Shown here: piece by piece, positions 43,958 to 51,820 of the stretch
How positions within the stretch are numbered: position 1 is the stretch's first letter
Layout: each line of letters opens with the position of its first letter
NCBI RefSeq assembly: GCF_011927785.1
Contig: NZ_JAATJK010000001.1
Location: 2,852,001 to 2,916,000 of the forward strand
From: Micromonospora profundi
Lineage (GTDB): Bacteria; Actinomycetota; Actinomycetes; Mycobacteriales; Micromonosporaceae
Direction of reading: 5' to 3'
Length of the DNA stretch: 64,000 bases
Position numbers and translations under genes: made by a program
Notes under the pieces: model-generated
Seen by the model: only the letters and a program-made list of their open reading frames with translations
The model's database searches: none
What the model was told of the DNA's origin: nothing

Positions 43958-45451
43958 CTAGGAGAGGGTCAGGGTGAGGGTCGCGGCGTAGTCGCCGGCC
44001 GTGGCCGACGCCGGGATCCCCAGGTTGAGCTGGGCACCGCAGGTGAAGGTGCCGTTGCTCGTACCGGTGGACGAGGTGCAGAGCGCCCGCGCCCCACCCA
44101 GGCCGGCACCGGGTGCGGCGGCCGCACCCGGCGTGACCACGCCGGGCGTACCGCCAAGCGGGTCGGCGACCACGCTGGCACTCGGCACCCAGCCCAGGTT
44201 GTCGGCGGCGATGCTGCCGCCGGCCGATGTGAAGTCGGAGACCTGACCGACGAGGCTCCACCCGGCGTTGGTGCCGCGCAGGTCCGCCACAGTGGCGGCG
44301 TGCAGCGCCCCGCTGGCCACCTGGCCGTTGCTCACCGCGGGCAGGGCGACAGTGTCGCCGGCCACGCCGAGAGTCAACGGGCCGCCGGTGACTGTGGTGG
44401 TGATCTGCTGACTGGCGTTCGCGCCGCCCGGACCACCGCCGGCGAAGGTGACCGGGGTGAAGGTGTCCTGACTGCGGTCGGCCGAGCCGCGAGCAGCGAA
44501 GGTGATCACGTAGCACTGCACGACCGTGCAGTCGACCTCCTCGCCGGTACGGGCGGTGTAGACCGCGCTGACCGACAGGGTGGTGCTGAACGTACCGTCG
44601 GCGTTGAGCCGGTCCCGGGCGTCGGTCGGCTCGTTGGTCTTGTTCACCCATTTTGTGGCTTGCAGGATTCCCGCGTTGGCCCAGTGCTCGGCGACCTTGG
44701 GTCCGAAGGAGACGTAAATGCCTGCGGCGTTGTTGGCCTCGGGGTCGAATCCGCCGCCCTTCACGGTGATTGTCGACCCGTTCGGGTCGAGCCCGCCGGG
44801 TGGGGTGACGGTGACCGTCGGGGCAGCCGGTTCTGCATCGCCCGTGCTGAAGGTGAACGACAGCGGATCGAGCGCCTCACCGGCGCTGTAGAAGCCGTTG
44901 AAGGCGCTGGCACCCGCCGCGGTCAGCGTGGTCGCAAGGTTCGTGCCGGTCACCGTGGCACCGCTACCGCCGGGATTGCCGGCGATTGTGGCGATTGTGG
45001 CCTGGCGGACCGACACGGGTTCGGCCTGCGTGGTGGTCAGGTCCACATCGGCCTTCAGCTCCGAGGCGCCGCCGGAGACGGCAACCGTCGGGTTGGCCAG
45101 CGCGATGGTGAAGAAGTGCCCGGGATAAGAGAAGACGATCTTCCCGCCGTACCTGGCGGTGATCGCCCCGGTGGCGGGGTCGTGGGTGCCACCGGCCGAC
45201 GGGAAGGTGAAGGTCCCGTCGGTCTTGATGGTGGCGCCGTCGCTCGCCGCGATCGGGGGATTGCCGTTGCCGGTCTTGAGATAACTGCGGAACGACGACT
45301 TGAAGCCCCACGTCAGGCTGCCGCCGGTGATGTCGGCCTCGGCCGCCGAGGCGGGGCCGGTGCCGACGAGGGCGGCCGACGCGCCGAGGACGACGACCGC
45401 CGTCCACCGCATCGACCGGCGCCAGGTGGCACCGGCTCTGGATCGGACCAT
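43958..45451 (-). CDS. Secreted HtaA-type heme-binding protein with C-terminal WxL-like domain
   Basis: A 497-residue surface protein. A signal peptide (about 1-37, ending GPASAAEA) precedes an HtaA-like heme-binding domain (about 38-200; the hallmark start ITGGSLTWGFKSSFRSYL and FFTIALANPTV). An Ig-like domain (about 218-345) carries a Cys pair in GEEVDCTVVQCYVITFA and the ADRSQDTFTPVTFAG ending. A WxL-like wall-binding domain (about 350-497) ends CGAQLNLGIPASATAGDYAATLTLTLS. HtaA captures heme at the cell surface in corynebacteria. ATG 45451 follows GAAGGGA. It is transcribed from iron-box-controlled DNA and followed by its DUF916 partner. Confidence 0.88.
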   Translation of the reverse strand: MVRSRAGATWRRSMRWTAVVVLGASAALVGTGPASAAEADITGGSLTWGFKSSFRSYLKTGNGNPPIAASDGATIKTDGTFTFPSAGGTHDPATGAITARYGGKIVFSYPGHFFTIALANPTVAVSGGASELKADVDLTTTQAEPVSVRQATIATIAGNPGGSGATVTGTNLATTLTAAGASAFNGFYSAGEALDPLSFTFSTGDAEPAAPTVTVTPPGGLDPNGSTITVKGGGFDPEANNAAGIYVSFGPKVAEHWANAGILQATKWVNKTNEPTDARDRLNADGTFSTTLSVSAVYTARTGEEVDCTVVQCYVITFAARGSADRSQDTFTPVTFAGGGPGGANASQQITTTVTGGPLTLGVAGDTVALPAVSNGQVASGALHAATVADLRGTNAGWSLVGQVSDFTSAGGSIAADNLGWVPSASVVADPLGGTPGVVTPGAAAAPGAGLGGARALCTSSTGTSNGTFTCGAQLNLGIPASATAGDYAATLTLTLS

Positions 45452-45491
45452 GTTTGTTCCCTTCACGGAGCGCACTGCGGACCCGCAAAGG

Positions 45492-45510
45492 TTAGGTAAT
45501 CCTAACTAAG
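45492..45510. promoter_or_regulatory. DtxR/IdeR-type iron box, left copy
   Basis: TTAGGTAATCCTAACTAAG matches 14 of 19 positions of the recalled iron-box consensus TTAGGTTAGCCTAACCTAA, with a perfect inner dyad TTAGG-TAAT-CCTAA. It lies 41 bases before the HtaA-WxL start codon and should repress that operon under iron sufficiency. Confidence 0.8.
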
Positions 45511-45578
45511 GGCACCCTCACTCGTTCGGCCAAAAGATCTTCAGCCGAAGAACCCCTTGTGACCTGCGTGTTTCTAAC

Positions 45579-45597
45579 TTAGGTTAGCCAAACCTAA
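45579..45597. promoter_or_regulatory. DtxR/IdeR-type iron box, right copy
   Basis: TTAGGTTAGCCAAACCTAA matches 18 of 19 positions of the recalled DtxR/IdeR consensus. It lies 39 bases before the start of the surface-protein/hmuTUV/heme-oxygenase operon. Together with the left copy it puts both divergent heme operons under iron control. Confidence 0.92.
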
Positions 45598-45635
45598 TGC
45601 CCGCTTCCGAGGCGATCCATCATGTGAGGAGTCCG

Positions 45636-46469
45636 ATGCGAGCCCTGCGTCGCACCGCTCTGTCCGCCGCCCTGATCACTGTGAGTGTCATTGCGGGTAC
45701 GCAGCCGGCGTACGCCGGCACCGCCCGCGGCCCCGGAGGACAGACCCTCACCGCTACGCCGAGCACCGGGGTGAGCCGCGCCGGAGCGACAGTCACCGTC
45801 TCGGGCAGTGGGTACGACACCACAAAGGGCATCTACGTCGGCTACTGCGTCGACAATGGCGCCGGCAAGACGCCGACACCCTGCGGCGGCGGAGCCGACA
45901 CCAGTGGCAGCCTGGGCGCCTCGCACTGGATCTCGTCCGACCCGCCCTCCTACGCCGAAGACCTCACCACGCCGTACGGCTCGGGCGGATCGTTCCGGGT
46001 CACCGTGAAGATCACCCCGACGATCGGCGACGTCGACTGCACCGTCCGACGGTGTGTGGTCGCCACCCGCGCCGACCACACCCGGCCCGCGGACCGATCC
46101 CAGGACGTACGGGTGCCGGTGACCTTCGCCGCCGCCCCCGCGCCGAGTCGCAGCAACGCGGCACCGCCCACCACCGGCAGCGGTACCGCCACCGGGGCAC
46201 CCCGCACCGGCACCCCCGGCGCCGCGCCGTCGACCGCAACCCTGCCGTCGGCCGCCGCTTCCGCTGGTACGACCGGCGGCGTACCGGCCGACGCGGGCGG
46301 AACCACGCCGGCCGCCGGCACCGCGCCCACCGAAGCCCAGGTCACCCGGGTCAGTGCGGCTTCCAGCCTCGATGCCGGGCGCTGGTGGCCGGTAGTGCTC
46401 GGCGCGTCCCTCCTGCTCGTGACGCTCCTCATCGGACTGCGCCGACGCCGCCGGAAGCTGGCCCGGTGA
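45636..46469 (+). CDS. Anchored heme-locus surface protein with Cys-pair Ig-like domain
   Basis: A 277-residue protein. A signal peptide (1-28, ending AYAG) precedes an Ig-like domain (about 34-165) with GIYVGYCVDNG and GDVDCTVRRCVVATRADH and the ending ADRSQDVRVPVTFAA. The same pattern occurs in the middle of the divergent HtaA-WxL protein. An Ala/Thr/Gly/Pro-rich stalk (about 170-240) leads to a membrane helix (WWPVVLGASLLLVTLLIGL) and a basic stop RRRRRK, a membrane-anchored surface architecture. ATG 45636 is behind GAGGAG. It is first in the operon, so it probably passes heme to HmuT. It has no HtaA domain. Confidence 0.8.
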   Translation: MRALRRTALSAALITVSVIAGTQPAYAGTARGPGGQTLTATPSTGVSRAGATVTVSGSGYDTTKGIYVGYCVDNGAGKTPTPCGGGADTSGSLGASHWISSDPPSYAEDLTTPYGSGGSFRVTVKITPTIGDVDCTVRRCVVATRADHTRPADRSQDVRVPVTFAAAPAPSRSNAAPPTTGSGTATGAPRTGTPGAAPSTATLPSAAASAGTTGGVPADAGGTTPAAGTAPTEAQVTRVSAASSLDAGRWWPVVLGASLLLVTLLIGLRRRRRKLAR

Positions 46470-47485
46470 GCCGCCGCCCCGCCGTCGCCTGTGCCCTGCT
46501 CGTCCTCCTCGCCGGCACCGCGTTCGGCTGCGCCGAGCAGACCGTCGCCGCCCCGTCGGTCGCCTCCTGCGGCCCGGTGACCGCCACCGTCGGCCAGTCC
46601 GACGTCGAGCCGCTCACCCCGGCCCCGGTTCCCGCCCTGCCGGTTACCGTCACCTCCGCCGACGGCGTCCGCACCACTGTTACAAACGCCGACCGGATCC
46701 TGCCCGTGAACCTGTACGGCTCGATCGCGGAGATCGTGTTCAGCCTCGGCCTAGGTGGCAACGTCATCGGCCGGGACACCGCCACCACCTTCCCCGCCGC
46801 CGCGCATCTACCCGTTGTCACACCTGGCGGGCACGACCTCTCCGCCGAGGCGGTCCTCGACCTGAACCCGAGCGTGATCATTGCCGACGACAGCATCGGC
46901 CCGCCGGAGACGCTGAAGCAGTTCCGCGCCGCCGGGATCCCGGTCGTGCTGGTCGACGCCGAGCAGACACTCGCCGGGGTGGGAGCGCACGTCCGCGCGG
47001 TCGCCGCCGCGCTCGGCGTCACCCCGGCCGGGACCCAACTCGTCAGCCGGGTCGAAGACGAGATCGCCCAGGCACAACGCGACGTACCTGAAAGGACCGC
47101 CCCCCGGATCGCCTTCCTCTACCTGCGCGGCACCGCCGGTGTGTACCTGATCGGTGGTGCGGGCGCCGGATCCGACGCGATGATCGAGGCAGCCGGCGGC
47201 GAGGACGCCGGCAGCGCGATAGGGCTGTCGAAATTCCGGCCACTGACCAGCGAAGGGCTGATCAACGCGGCGCCGGACGTGATCCTCGTGATGAGCGGTG
47301 GGCTGGCGTCCGTCGGCGGTGTCGACGGGTTGCTGAAACTCCCCGGCGTCGCGCAGACCCCCGCCGGCGCCGCCCGTCGGATCGTCGACATGGACGACGG
47401 TGTCCTGCTCACCTTCGGCACCCGCTCCGGGCAGGCCGTCCAGGCGCTGGCCCGCGCCGTGCACATGTGCGGAGCGACGTCGTGA
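46466..47485 (+). CDS. hmuT: Heme ABC transporter binding lipoprotein
   Basis: Heme-binding protein of 339 residues, lipid-anchored via the lipobox AGTAFGC (Cys near residue 22). The type III binding-protein fold is shown by ILPVNLYGSIAEIVFSLGLGGNVIGRDTATTFPAAAHLPVV, LNPSVIIADDS and GIPVVLVDAEQTLAGV, consistent with HmuT and FhuD-like proteins. GTG 46466 overlaps the previous stop. The next permease gene overlaps by GTGA. It should bind heme delivered by surface proteins and dock on HmuU. Confidence 0.93.
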   Translation: MSRRPAVACALLVLLAGTAFGCAEQTVAAPSVASCGPVTATVGQSDVEPLTPAPVPALPVTVTSADGVRTTVTNADRILPVNLYGSIAEIVFSLGLGGNVIGRDTATTFPAAAHLPVVTPGGHDLSAEAVLDLNPSVIIADDSIGPPETLKQFRAAGIPVVLVDAEQTLAGVGAHVRAVAAALGVTPAGTQLVSRVEDEIAQAQRDVPERTAPRIAFLYLRGTAGVYLIGGAGAGSDAMIEAAGGEDAGSAIGLSKFRPLTSEGLINAAPDVILVMSGGLASVGGVDGLLKLPGVAQTPAGAARRIVDMDDGVLLTFGTRSGQAVQALARAVHMCGATS

Positions 47486-48585
47486 CCGATGTGGACACCC
47501 GACGACCCGGCACCGCCGCGCGGCCGGAACTCCGACGACCTGTCGGGAAGCACCTCCGCCGGGGCCGGCTGCTGCTCGCCACGCTCGCGCTCACCCTGTT
47601 GATGGTCGCCCTGGTAGCGGCGGGTCGCGGGCAGGTGCAGATCTCCCCGGCCGAGGTGCTCGGCTCGATCCTGCACCGGATCGGCCTGGATGTCGGCAGC
47701 CTGCCGGCTGCTCCGCAGGGCGAGAACGCGCTGTGGATCGTCCGCTTCCCCCGGGTGGTGCTCGCCGCCGTTGTCGGCGCTGCGCTCGGTTCCGCCGGTG
47801 CCATCATGCAGGGCGTCTTCGGCAACCCGCTTGCCGAGCCGGGTGTCATCGGCGTCTCCGCCGGAGCCGCGTTCGGCGCCGCGCTGTCCATCGTCGCCGG
47901 GGTGAGCGTCCTCGGCGCGTGGACAGTGCCGGCGGCAGCGTTCGCCGGTGGTCTCGCCACCACGTACCTCGTCTACCTGCTGGCCCGGTCCAACGGCCGG
48001 ACCGAGGTGGTGACACTGGTGCTCACCGGCGTCGCGGTCAACGCGGTCGCCGGTGCGGCCATCGGGCTGCTGATGTTCGCCGCCGACGAGTCCGGCGTAC
48101 AGGCCATCGCCTTCTGGAACCTCGGCAGCCTGGCCCAGGCCAGCTGGTCGGCGGTCGCGCTGGCCGCGCCCTGCCTGGCGCTCGGACTGGTCGTCGCCCT
48201 CGCCGACGCCCGCCGACTCGACCTGCTCGCCCTCGGCGAGCGCTCGGCCCGGCACCTCGGCGTCGACGTGGAGCGGTTGCGGATCCGCATGATCGTGGTC
48301 ACCGCGCTACTCGGCGCCGCTGCGGTCGCCTTCACGGGCATCATCAGCTTCGTCGGCCTGGTGGTGCCGCACCTGGTGCGGATGGTCGCCGGGCCGGGCC
48401 ACCGGGTGCTGCTGCCGGCAAGCGCGCTCGGCGGGGCGATCGTCGTGGTTGTCGCCGACCTCATCGCCCGTACTGTCGTCGAACACCAGGAACTTCCCCT
48501 CGGCGTGCTGACGGCCGTGGTCGGTGGACCGGCGTTCTTCTGGCTGCTGCGCCGCACACGGGAACGGTCCGGAGGGTGGGGATGA
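47482..48585 (+). CDS. hmuU: Heme ABC transporter permease
   Basis: FecCD-family permease of 367 residues with about ten membrane helices. Conserved segments are IVRFPRVVLAAVVGAALGSAGAIMQGVFGNPLAEPGVIGVSAGAAFGA, WNLGSLAQASW and GIISFVGLVVPHLVRMVAGPGHR. An N-terminal basic stretch precedes the first helix. GTG 47482 overlaps the hmuT stop and the end overlaps the hmuV ATG (ATGA). It forms a dimeric heme channel with HmuT and HmuV. Confidence 0.95.
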   Translation: MTDVDTRRPGTAARPELRRPVGKHLRRGRLLLATLALTLLMVALVAAGRGQVQISPAEVLGSILHRIGLDVGSLPAAPQGENALWIVRFPRVVLAAVVGAALGSAGAIMQGVFGNPLAEPGVIGVSAGAAFGAALSIVAGVSVLGAWTVPAAAFAGGLATTYLVYLLARSNGRTEVVTLVLTGVAVNAVAGAAIGLLMFAADESGVQAIAFWNLGSLAQASWSAVALAAPCLALGLVVALADARRLDLLALGERSARHLGVDVERLRIRMIVVTALLGAAAVAFTGIISFVGLVVPHLVRMVAGPGHRVLLPASALGGAIVVVVADLIARTVVEHQELPLGVLTAVVGGPAFFWLLRRTRERSGGWG

Positions 48586-49484
48586 CGCGGATCGACCGGC
48601 CGGGCGCCGGACGTTTTCGACTGCGCGGCCGTGGGCGGGCTGCCCCGCCGCCCGCGCACACCTCGGAGGTACGCGTCGACGTCGCGGGGCTGCGGGTGCA
48701 ACGCGCCGGCCGGACCGTGCTGGATCAGGTCGACCTGCGGGTGCGCGCTGGCGAGGTGCACGCCCTGGTGGGGCCGAACGGGGCCGGCAAGTCCACGCTG
48801 CTGGCCGCGATCAGCGGCGACCTGCCCGCCGCCGGCACTGTCGAGGTGGACGGCCGGGCACTGCGGGGGTGGTCACCTGTGGAACTGGCGATGCGCCGGG
48901 CGGTGCTGACCCAGCGCAGCACCCTGAGCTTCCCGTTCACCGTCGAGGAGACCGTCCGGATGGGGCGGGCGCCGTGGGCCGGCCGACCCGAGGAGGAGCA
49001 GGACGACGCCATCGTCGCCGAGGCCATGAGCCGGTGCGATGTGGCCCGCTTCGCCGCCCGGCCATACCCGTCGCTGTCCGGCGGTGAACAGGCCCGCGCC
49101 GCGCTCGCCCGGGTGCTGGCCCAGCGTACCGGCGTGCTCCTGCTCGACGAGCCGACCGCCGCGCTCGACCTGCACCACCAGGAGTTGGTGATGGGGATCG
49201 CCCGGGACCGCGCCTCCGACGGTGACGCCGTCGTCGTCGTGCTGCACGACCTGGCCCTGGCCGGCGCGTACGCGGACGTGGTCACGCTGCTCGGCGAGGG
49301 CCGGGTCCGCGCCGTCGGCCCACCCGCCGAGGTGCTCACCGCCGCGCTGCTCAGCGAGGTGTACCAGCACGACATCGAGGTCGTCCCGCACCCCCGCAAC
49401 CAGCTGCCGCTCGTCGTACCTCGCCGCCACCGCCCCGCCGCGCACCCGCCGACCGACCCCTACGTATCTTCGGAGCAACCATGA
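48582..49484 (+). CDS. hmuV: Heme ABC transporter ATPase
   Basis: ATP-binding subunit of 300 residues. Walker A GPNGAGKST, signature LSGGEQARAALARVLAQ, Walker B VLLLDEPTAALD and switch His (VLHDLALAG) are all present. The Q-loop reads VLTQRSTLSFPF, a pattern typical of HmuV proteins. An N-terminal extension of about 27 residues rich in Arg/Pro precedes the ATPase fold. ATG 48582 overlaps the hmuU stop and the TGA overlaps the heme-oxygenase ATG. It drives heme import. Confidence 0.95.
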   Translation: MTRIDRPGAGRFRLRGRGRAAPPPAHTSEVRVDVAGLRVQRAGRTVLDQVDLRVRAGEVHALVGPNGAGKSTLLAAISGDLPAAGTVEVDGRALRGWSPVELAMRRAVLTQRSTLSFPFTVEETVRMGRAPWAGRPEEEQDDAIVAEAMSRCDVARFAARPYPSLSGGEQARAALARVLAQRTGVLLLDEPTAALDLHHQELVMGIARDRASDGDAVVVVLHDLALAGAYADVVTLLGEGRVRAVGPPAEVLTAALLSEVYQHDIEVVPHPRNQLPLVVPRRHRPAAHPPTDPYVSSEQP

Positions 49485-50161
49485 GTGACATGACAACCCC
49501 GTTCTCGGCCCGGGTCCGGGCCGCCAGCGCGGACGCCCACGAGACCGCCGAGTCCCAGCGGTACGTCTCCGCTCTGCTGGCCGGCGAGCTTGACATCGCC
49601 GGATACGCCGCGCTGGTGGTGCAGCACCACGCCATCTACGCCGCCTTGGAGGCAGCCGGTGACCGGTTGCGAGACGATCCGTTGGCCGGCCCCTTCGTCG
49701 ACGACGCGCTGATCCGGCTCCCCGCCCTCGAAGCCGATCTGCGACACCTGATCGGCCCCGACTGGGCCGACAGCGCCGCGCAGACCCCGGCAACCATCGC
49801 GTACGTCGACCGCATCCGCGCGGTCTGCACAGCCTCCCCGGAGCGCTTCATCGCCCACCACTACACCCGCTACCTGGGCGACCTCTCCGGCGGGCTGCAC
49901 ATCGGACGGTCGGTGGCCCGCCACTACGGCCTCGACGGAGCGGGGGTGGCCTTCTACCGCTTCGACGACATCCCCCGCCCCAAGGTCTACAAGGACGCCT
50001 ACCGCGCCCGGTTGGACGCGCTGCCGCTCGACGAGGCGGCGGCGAACGCGCTGTTGTCGGAGGTCCTCGTGGCGTACCAGCACAACACCGACGTCTTCGC
50101 CGCGCTGGCCGGGCACGCGCCGGCCGACGGCGGCACTCTCACCACGGCGGCTGCGGCATGA
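49481..50161 (+). CDS. Heme oxygenase (biliverdin-producing)
   Basis: HmuO/HO-1-type heme oxygenase of 226 residues that opens imported heme to biliverdin, CO and ferrous iron in the cytoplasm. Proximal ligand His20 lies in ASADAHETAES. The distal helix has the flexible RYLGDLSGGLHIGR. The pattern FYRFDDIPRPKVYKDAYRARLD and the length agree with the family. Reading frames overlap on both sides by four bases (ATGA), placing it inside the iron-regulated hmu operon and completing the uptake-to-iron pathway. Confidence 0.96.
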   Translation: MSDMTTPFSARVRAASADAHETAESQRYVSALLAGELDIAGYAALVVQHHAIYAALEAAGDRLRDDPLAGPFVDDALIRLPALEADLRHLIGPDWADSAAQTPATIAYVDRIRAVCTASPERFIAHHYTRYLGDLSGGLHIGRSVARHYGLDGAGVAFYRFDDIPRPKVYKDAYRARLDALPLDEAAANALLSEVLVAYQHNTDVFAALAGHAPADGGTLTTAAAA

Positions 50162-50466
50162 GCGGGCAGCCGTTCGGCCCGGACGTGATCGCCGCGGTCA
50201 GTCGCCACATGAACGACGACCACGCCGAGGACACCTTGCTGATCTGCCGCACCCTCGGCGGCTGTCCGACGGCGACCCGGGCTCGGACCACCGACCTGGA
50301 CGCCGACGGGGTGGACTTCGTGGCCACAGTGGACGGCGTGGAGGTGGCGGTCCGGGTCCCGTTCGCCCACCGGCTCACCGAACGTGCCGAGATCCGCCGT
50401 GAGGTGGTGCGGATGTACCAGGAGGCCTGCGTACAGCTCGGCATCGAGCCCCGCCCCGCCGGCTGA
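50158..50466 (+). CDS. DUF2470 heme-utilisation protein
   Basis: A 102-residue protein with the pattern VIAAVSRHMNDDHAEDTLLICRTLGG and DLDADGVDFVATVDGVEVAVRVPFAHRLTERAEIRREVVRMYQEA. DUF2470 is found at the C-terminus of HugZ-like heme-utilisation proteins and as a stand-alone partner of heme enzymes. It overlaps the heme-oxygenase stop (ATGA at 50158-50161) and closes the operon. It may bind heme or assist its degradation (family-based inference). Confidence 0.88.
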   Translation: MSGQPFGPDVIAAVSRHMNDDHAEDTLLICRTLGGCPTATRARTTDLDADGVDFVATVDGVEVAVRVPFAHRLTERAEIRREVVRMYQEACVQLGIEPRPAG

Positions 50467-50541
50467 CAGCGTGGCGCGGGCGACCGGGACCGGCGCTGTC
50501 GCTCCGCCCGACGGGTGCGGTGGGCGCGGGCACGGGCGGGT

Positions 50542-51558
50542 TCAGGTGGTCGGTCCGCCGGTGCTCTCGCGGCGGATCAGCCGGAACGGTGTCTGCACCG
50601 TGAGCGGACCCGTCACCGGCGTGCCCTCGATCCGGGCGACGAGGCGCCGCACCGCGAGCCGGCCGATCGCCTCCTTGTCCGGCGCGATTGTGGTGAGCGT
50701 CGGGTTGCCGTACCGCCCGTCCTCGATGTCGTCGATGCCGATCACCGCGACGTCCTCCGGCACCCGGCGACCGGCCTCGGTCAGGGCGCGCAGCGCGCCG
50801 ATCGCCACCAGGTCGTTGTAGCCGAACACCGCGTCGGGCGGCTCGTCGAGGGCGAGGAGGTCGCCCATGGCGCGCCTGCCCTCTGTCCGGTCGAACCCGT
50901 CGGTGCGGGCGACCAACTGTGGGCGGAACGGCAGACCGGCGGCGTCCAGGGCCTCCCGGTAGCCGCGGAGGCGCAACTGCGCGGACTGCCTGTCGTCGCC
51001 GGGTGGCGCTCCGAGGAACGCTATCCGGCGACGGCCGATGGCCACCAGGTGCCGGATCGCCGCGTGGCTCGCGGCCACGTTGTCGATGGCGATGTGGTCG
51101 TACGGCGTGTCGTAGACGCCCTCGCCGATGAGCACCAGCGGGTTGCCGGCCCTGCGGTCGAGCACCTCGGCGCGGCCGACCCGTACCGGGCTGAGGATCA
51201 GGCCGTCGATGGTCTGCCGCCGTGAGCCGTCCAGGAGCAGTCGTTCCGCGTCGCCGTCCGCGGCGGTGTTCTCCATGACAAGTGTGTAGCCCAAGCCTGC
51301 CGCCTCCCGGATGGCGATCTCGGCGAGTTCGGCGAAGTAGGGGTTCGTCAGTTCCGGGATGGCCAGGGCGATCAGGCCGGTACGCCCTCGACGCAGGTGC
51401 CGGGCGCTGAGGTTGGGGCTGTAGCCGAGTTCGTCGACCGCCTGCTGCACCCGTTGCCGGGTCCGCTCCCCCACCGGCCGGTATCCGTTGACCACATTGG
51501 AGACCGTGGCCAGCGAGACGCCGGCGCGTTCGGCGATGTCCTTGAGGCTGACGCCCAT
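50542..51558 (-). CDS. LacI family repressor
   Basis: Regulator of 338 residues. The N-terminal HTH (KDIAERAGVSLATVSNVVNGYRPVGERTRQRV, in sequence from residue 5) is followed by the hinge helix with NLSARHLRRGRTGLIALAIPE and a periplasmic-binding-like sugar domain (LTNPYFAELAEIAI, IDGLILSPVRV, FGYNDLVAIGALRAL, VAVIGIDDIEDGRY). It is divergent from the secreted GH2 gene with palindromic sequence in the gap. It probably represses that gene and is relieved by a sugar. Confidence 0.95.
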   Translation of the reverse strand: MGVSLKDIAERAGVSLATVSNVVNGYRPVGERTRQRVQQAVDELGYSPNLSARHLRRGRTGLIALAIPELTNPYFAELAEIAIREAAGLGYTLVMENTAADGDAERLLLDGSRRQTIDGLILSPVRVGRAEVLDRRAGNPLVLIGEGVYDTPYDHIAIDNVAASHAAIRHLVAIGRRRIAFLGAPPGDDRQSAQLRLRGYREALDAAGLPFRPQLVARTDGFDRTEGRRAMGDLLALDEPPDAVFGYNDLVAIGALRALTEAGRRVPEDVAVIGIDDIEDGRYGNPTLTTIAPDKEAIGRLAVRRLVARIEGTPVTGPLTVQTPFRLIRRESTGGPTT

Positions 51559-51655
51559 CGACTCACCCTTTCCGGATGCCGCCTGGGATGGCGGTCGGCG
51601 AGGACACCTGAGTATGCATCGACGAACAAGGATTGACCGGGCCGCCGCCCTCCTC

Positions 51656-51676
51656 TATAACGTTATATAGATAACG
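51656..51676. promoter_or_regulatory. LacI-type operator in the LacI-GH2 gap
   Basis: TATAACGTTATA (51656-51667) is a perfect palindrome with the central CG typical of LacI-family sites, and ATAACG repeats at 51671-51676. It is the only AT-rich stretch in the 262-base divergent gap and lies about 98 bases before the lacI start and 145 before the GH2 start. Confidence 0.7.
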
Positions 51677-51820
51677 ACGGGTGTCAATAATGTTGCCGAT
51701 GGTCGCCGCTGGAACTCCCGCCGACATCCTCCACCTCCGCCCAGCGACCACCGGATGCCCACCGCCCGCGCGCTTCGGGCCAGCTGCACCGCCCGTGGCG
51801 ACTCGTCCCCCGGAGACGGC

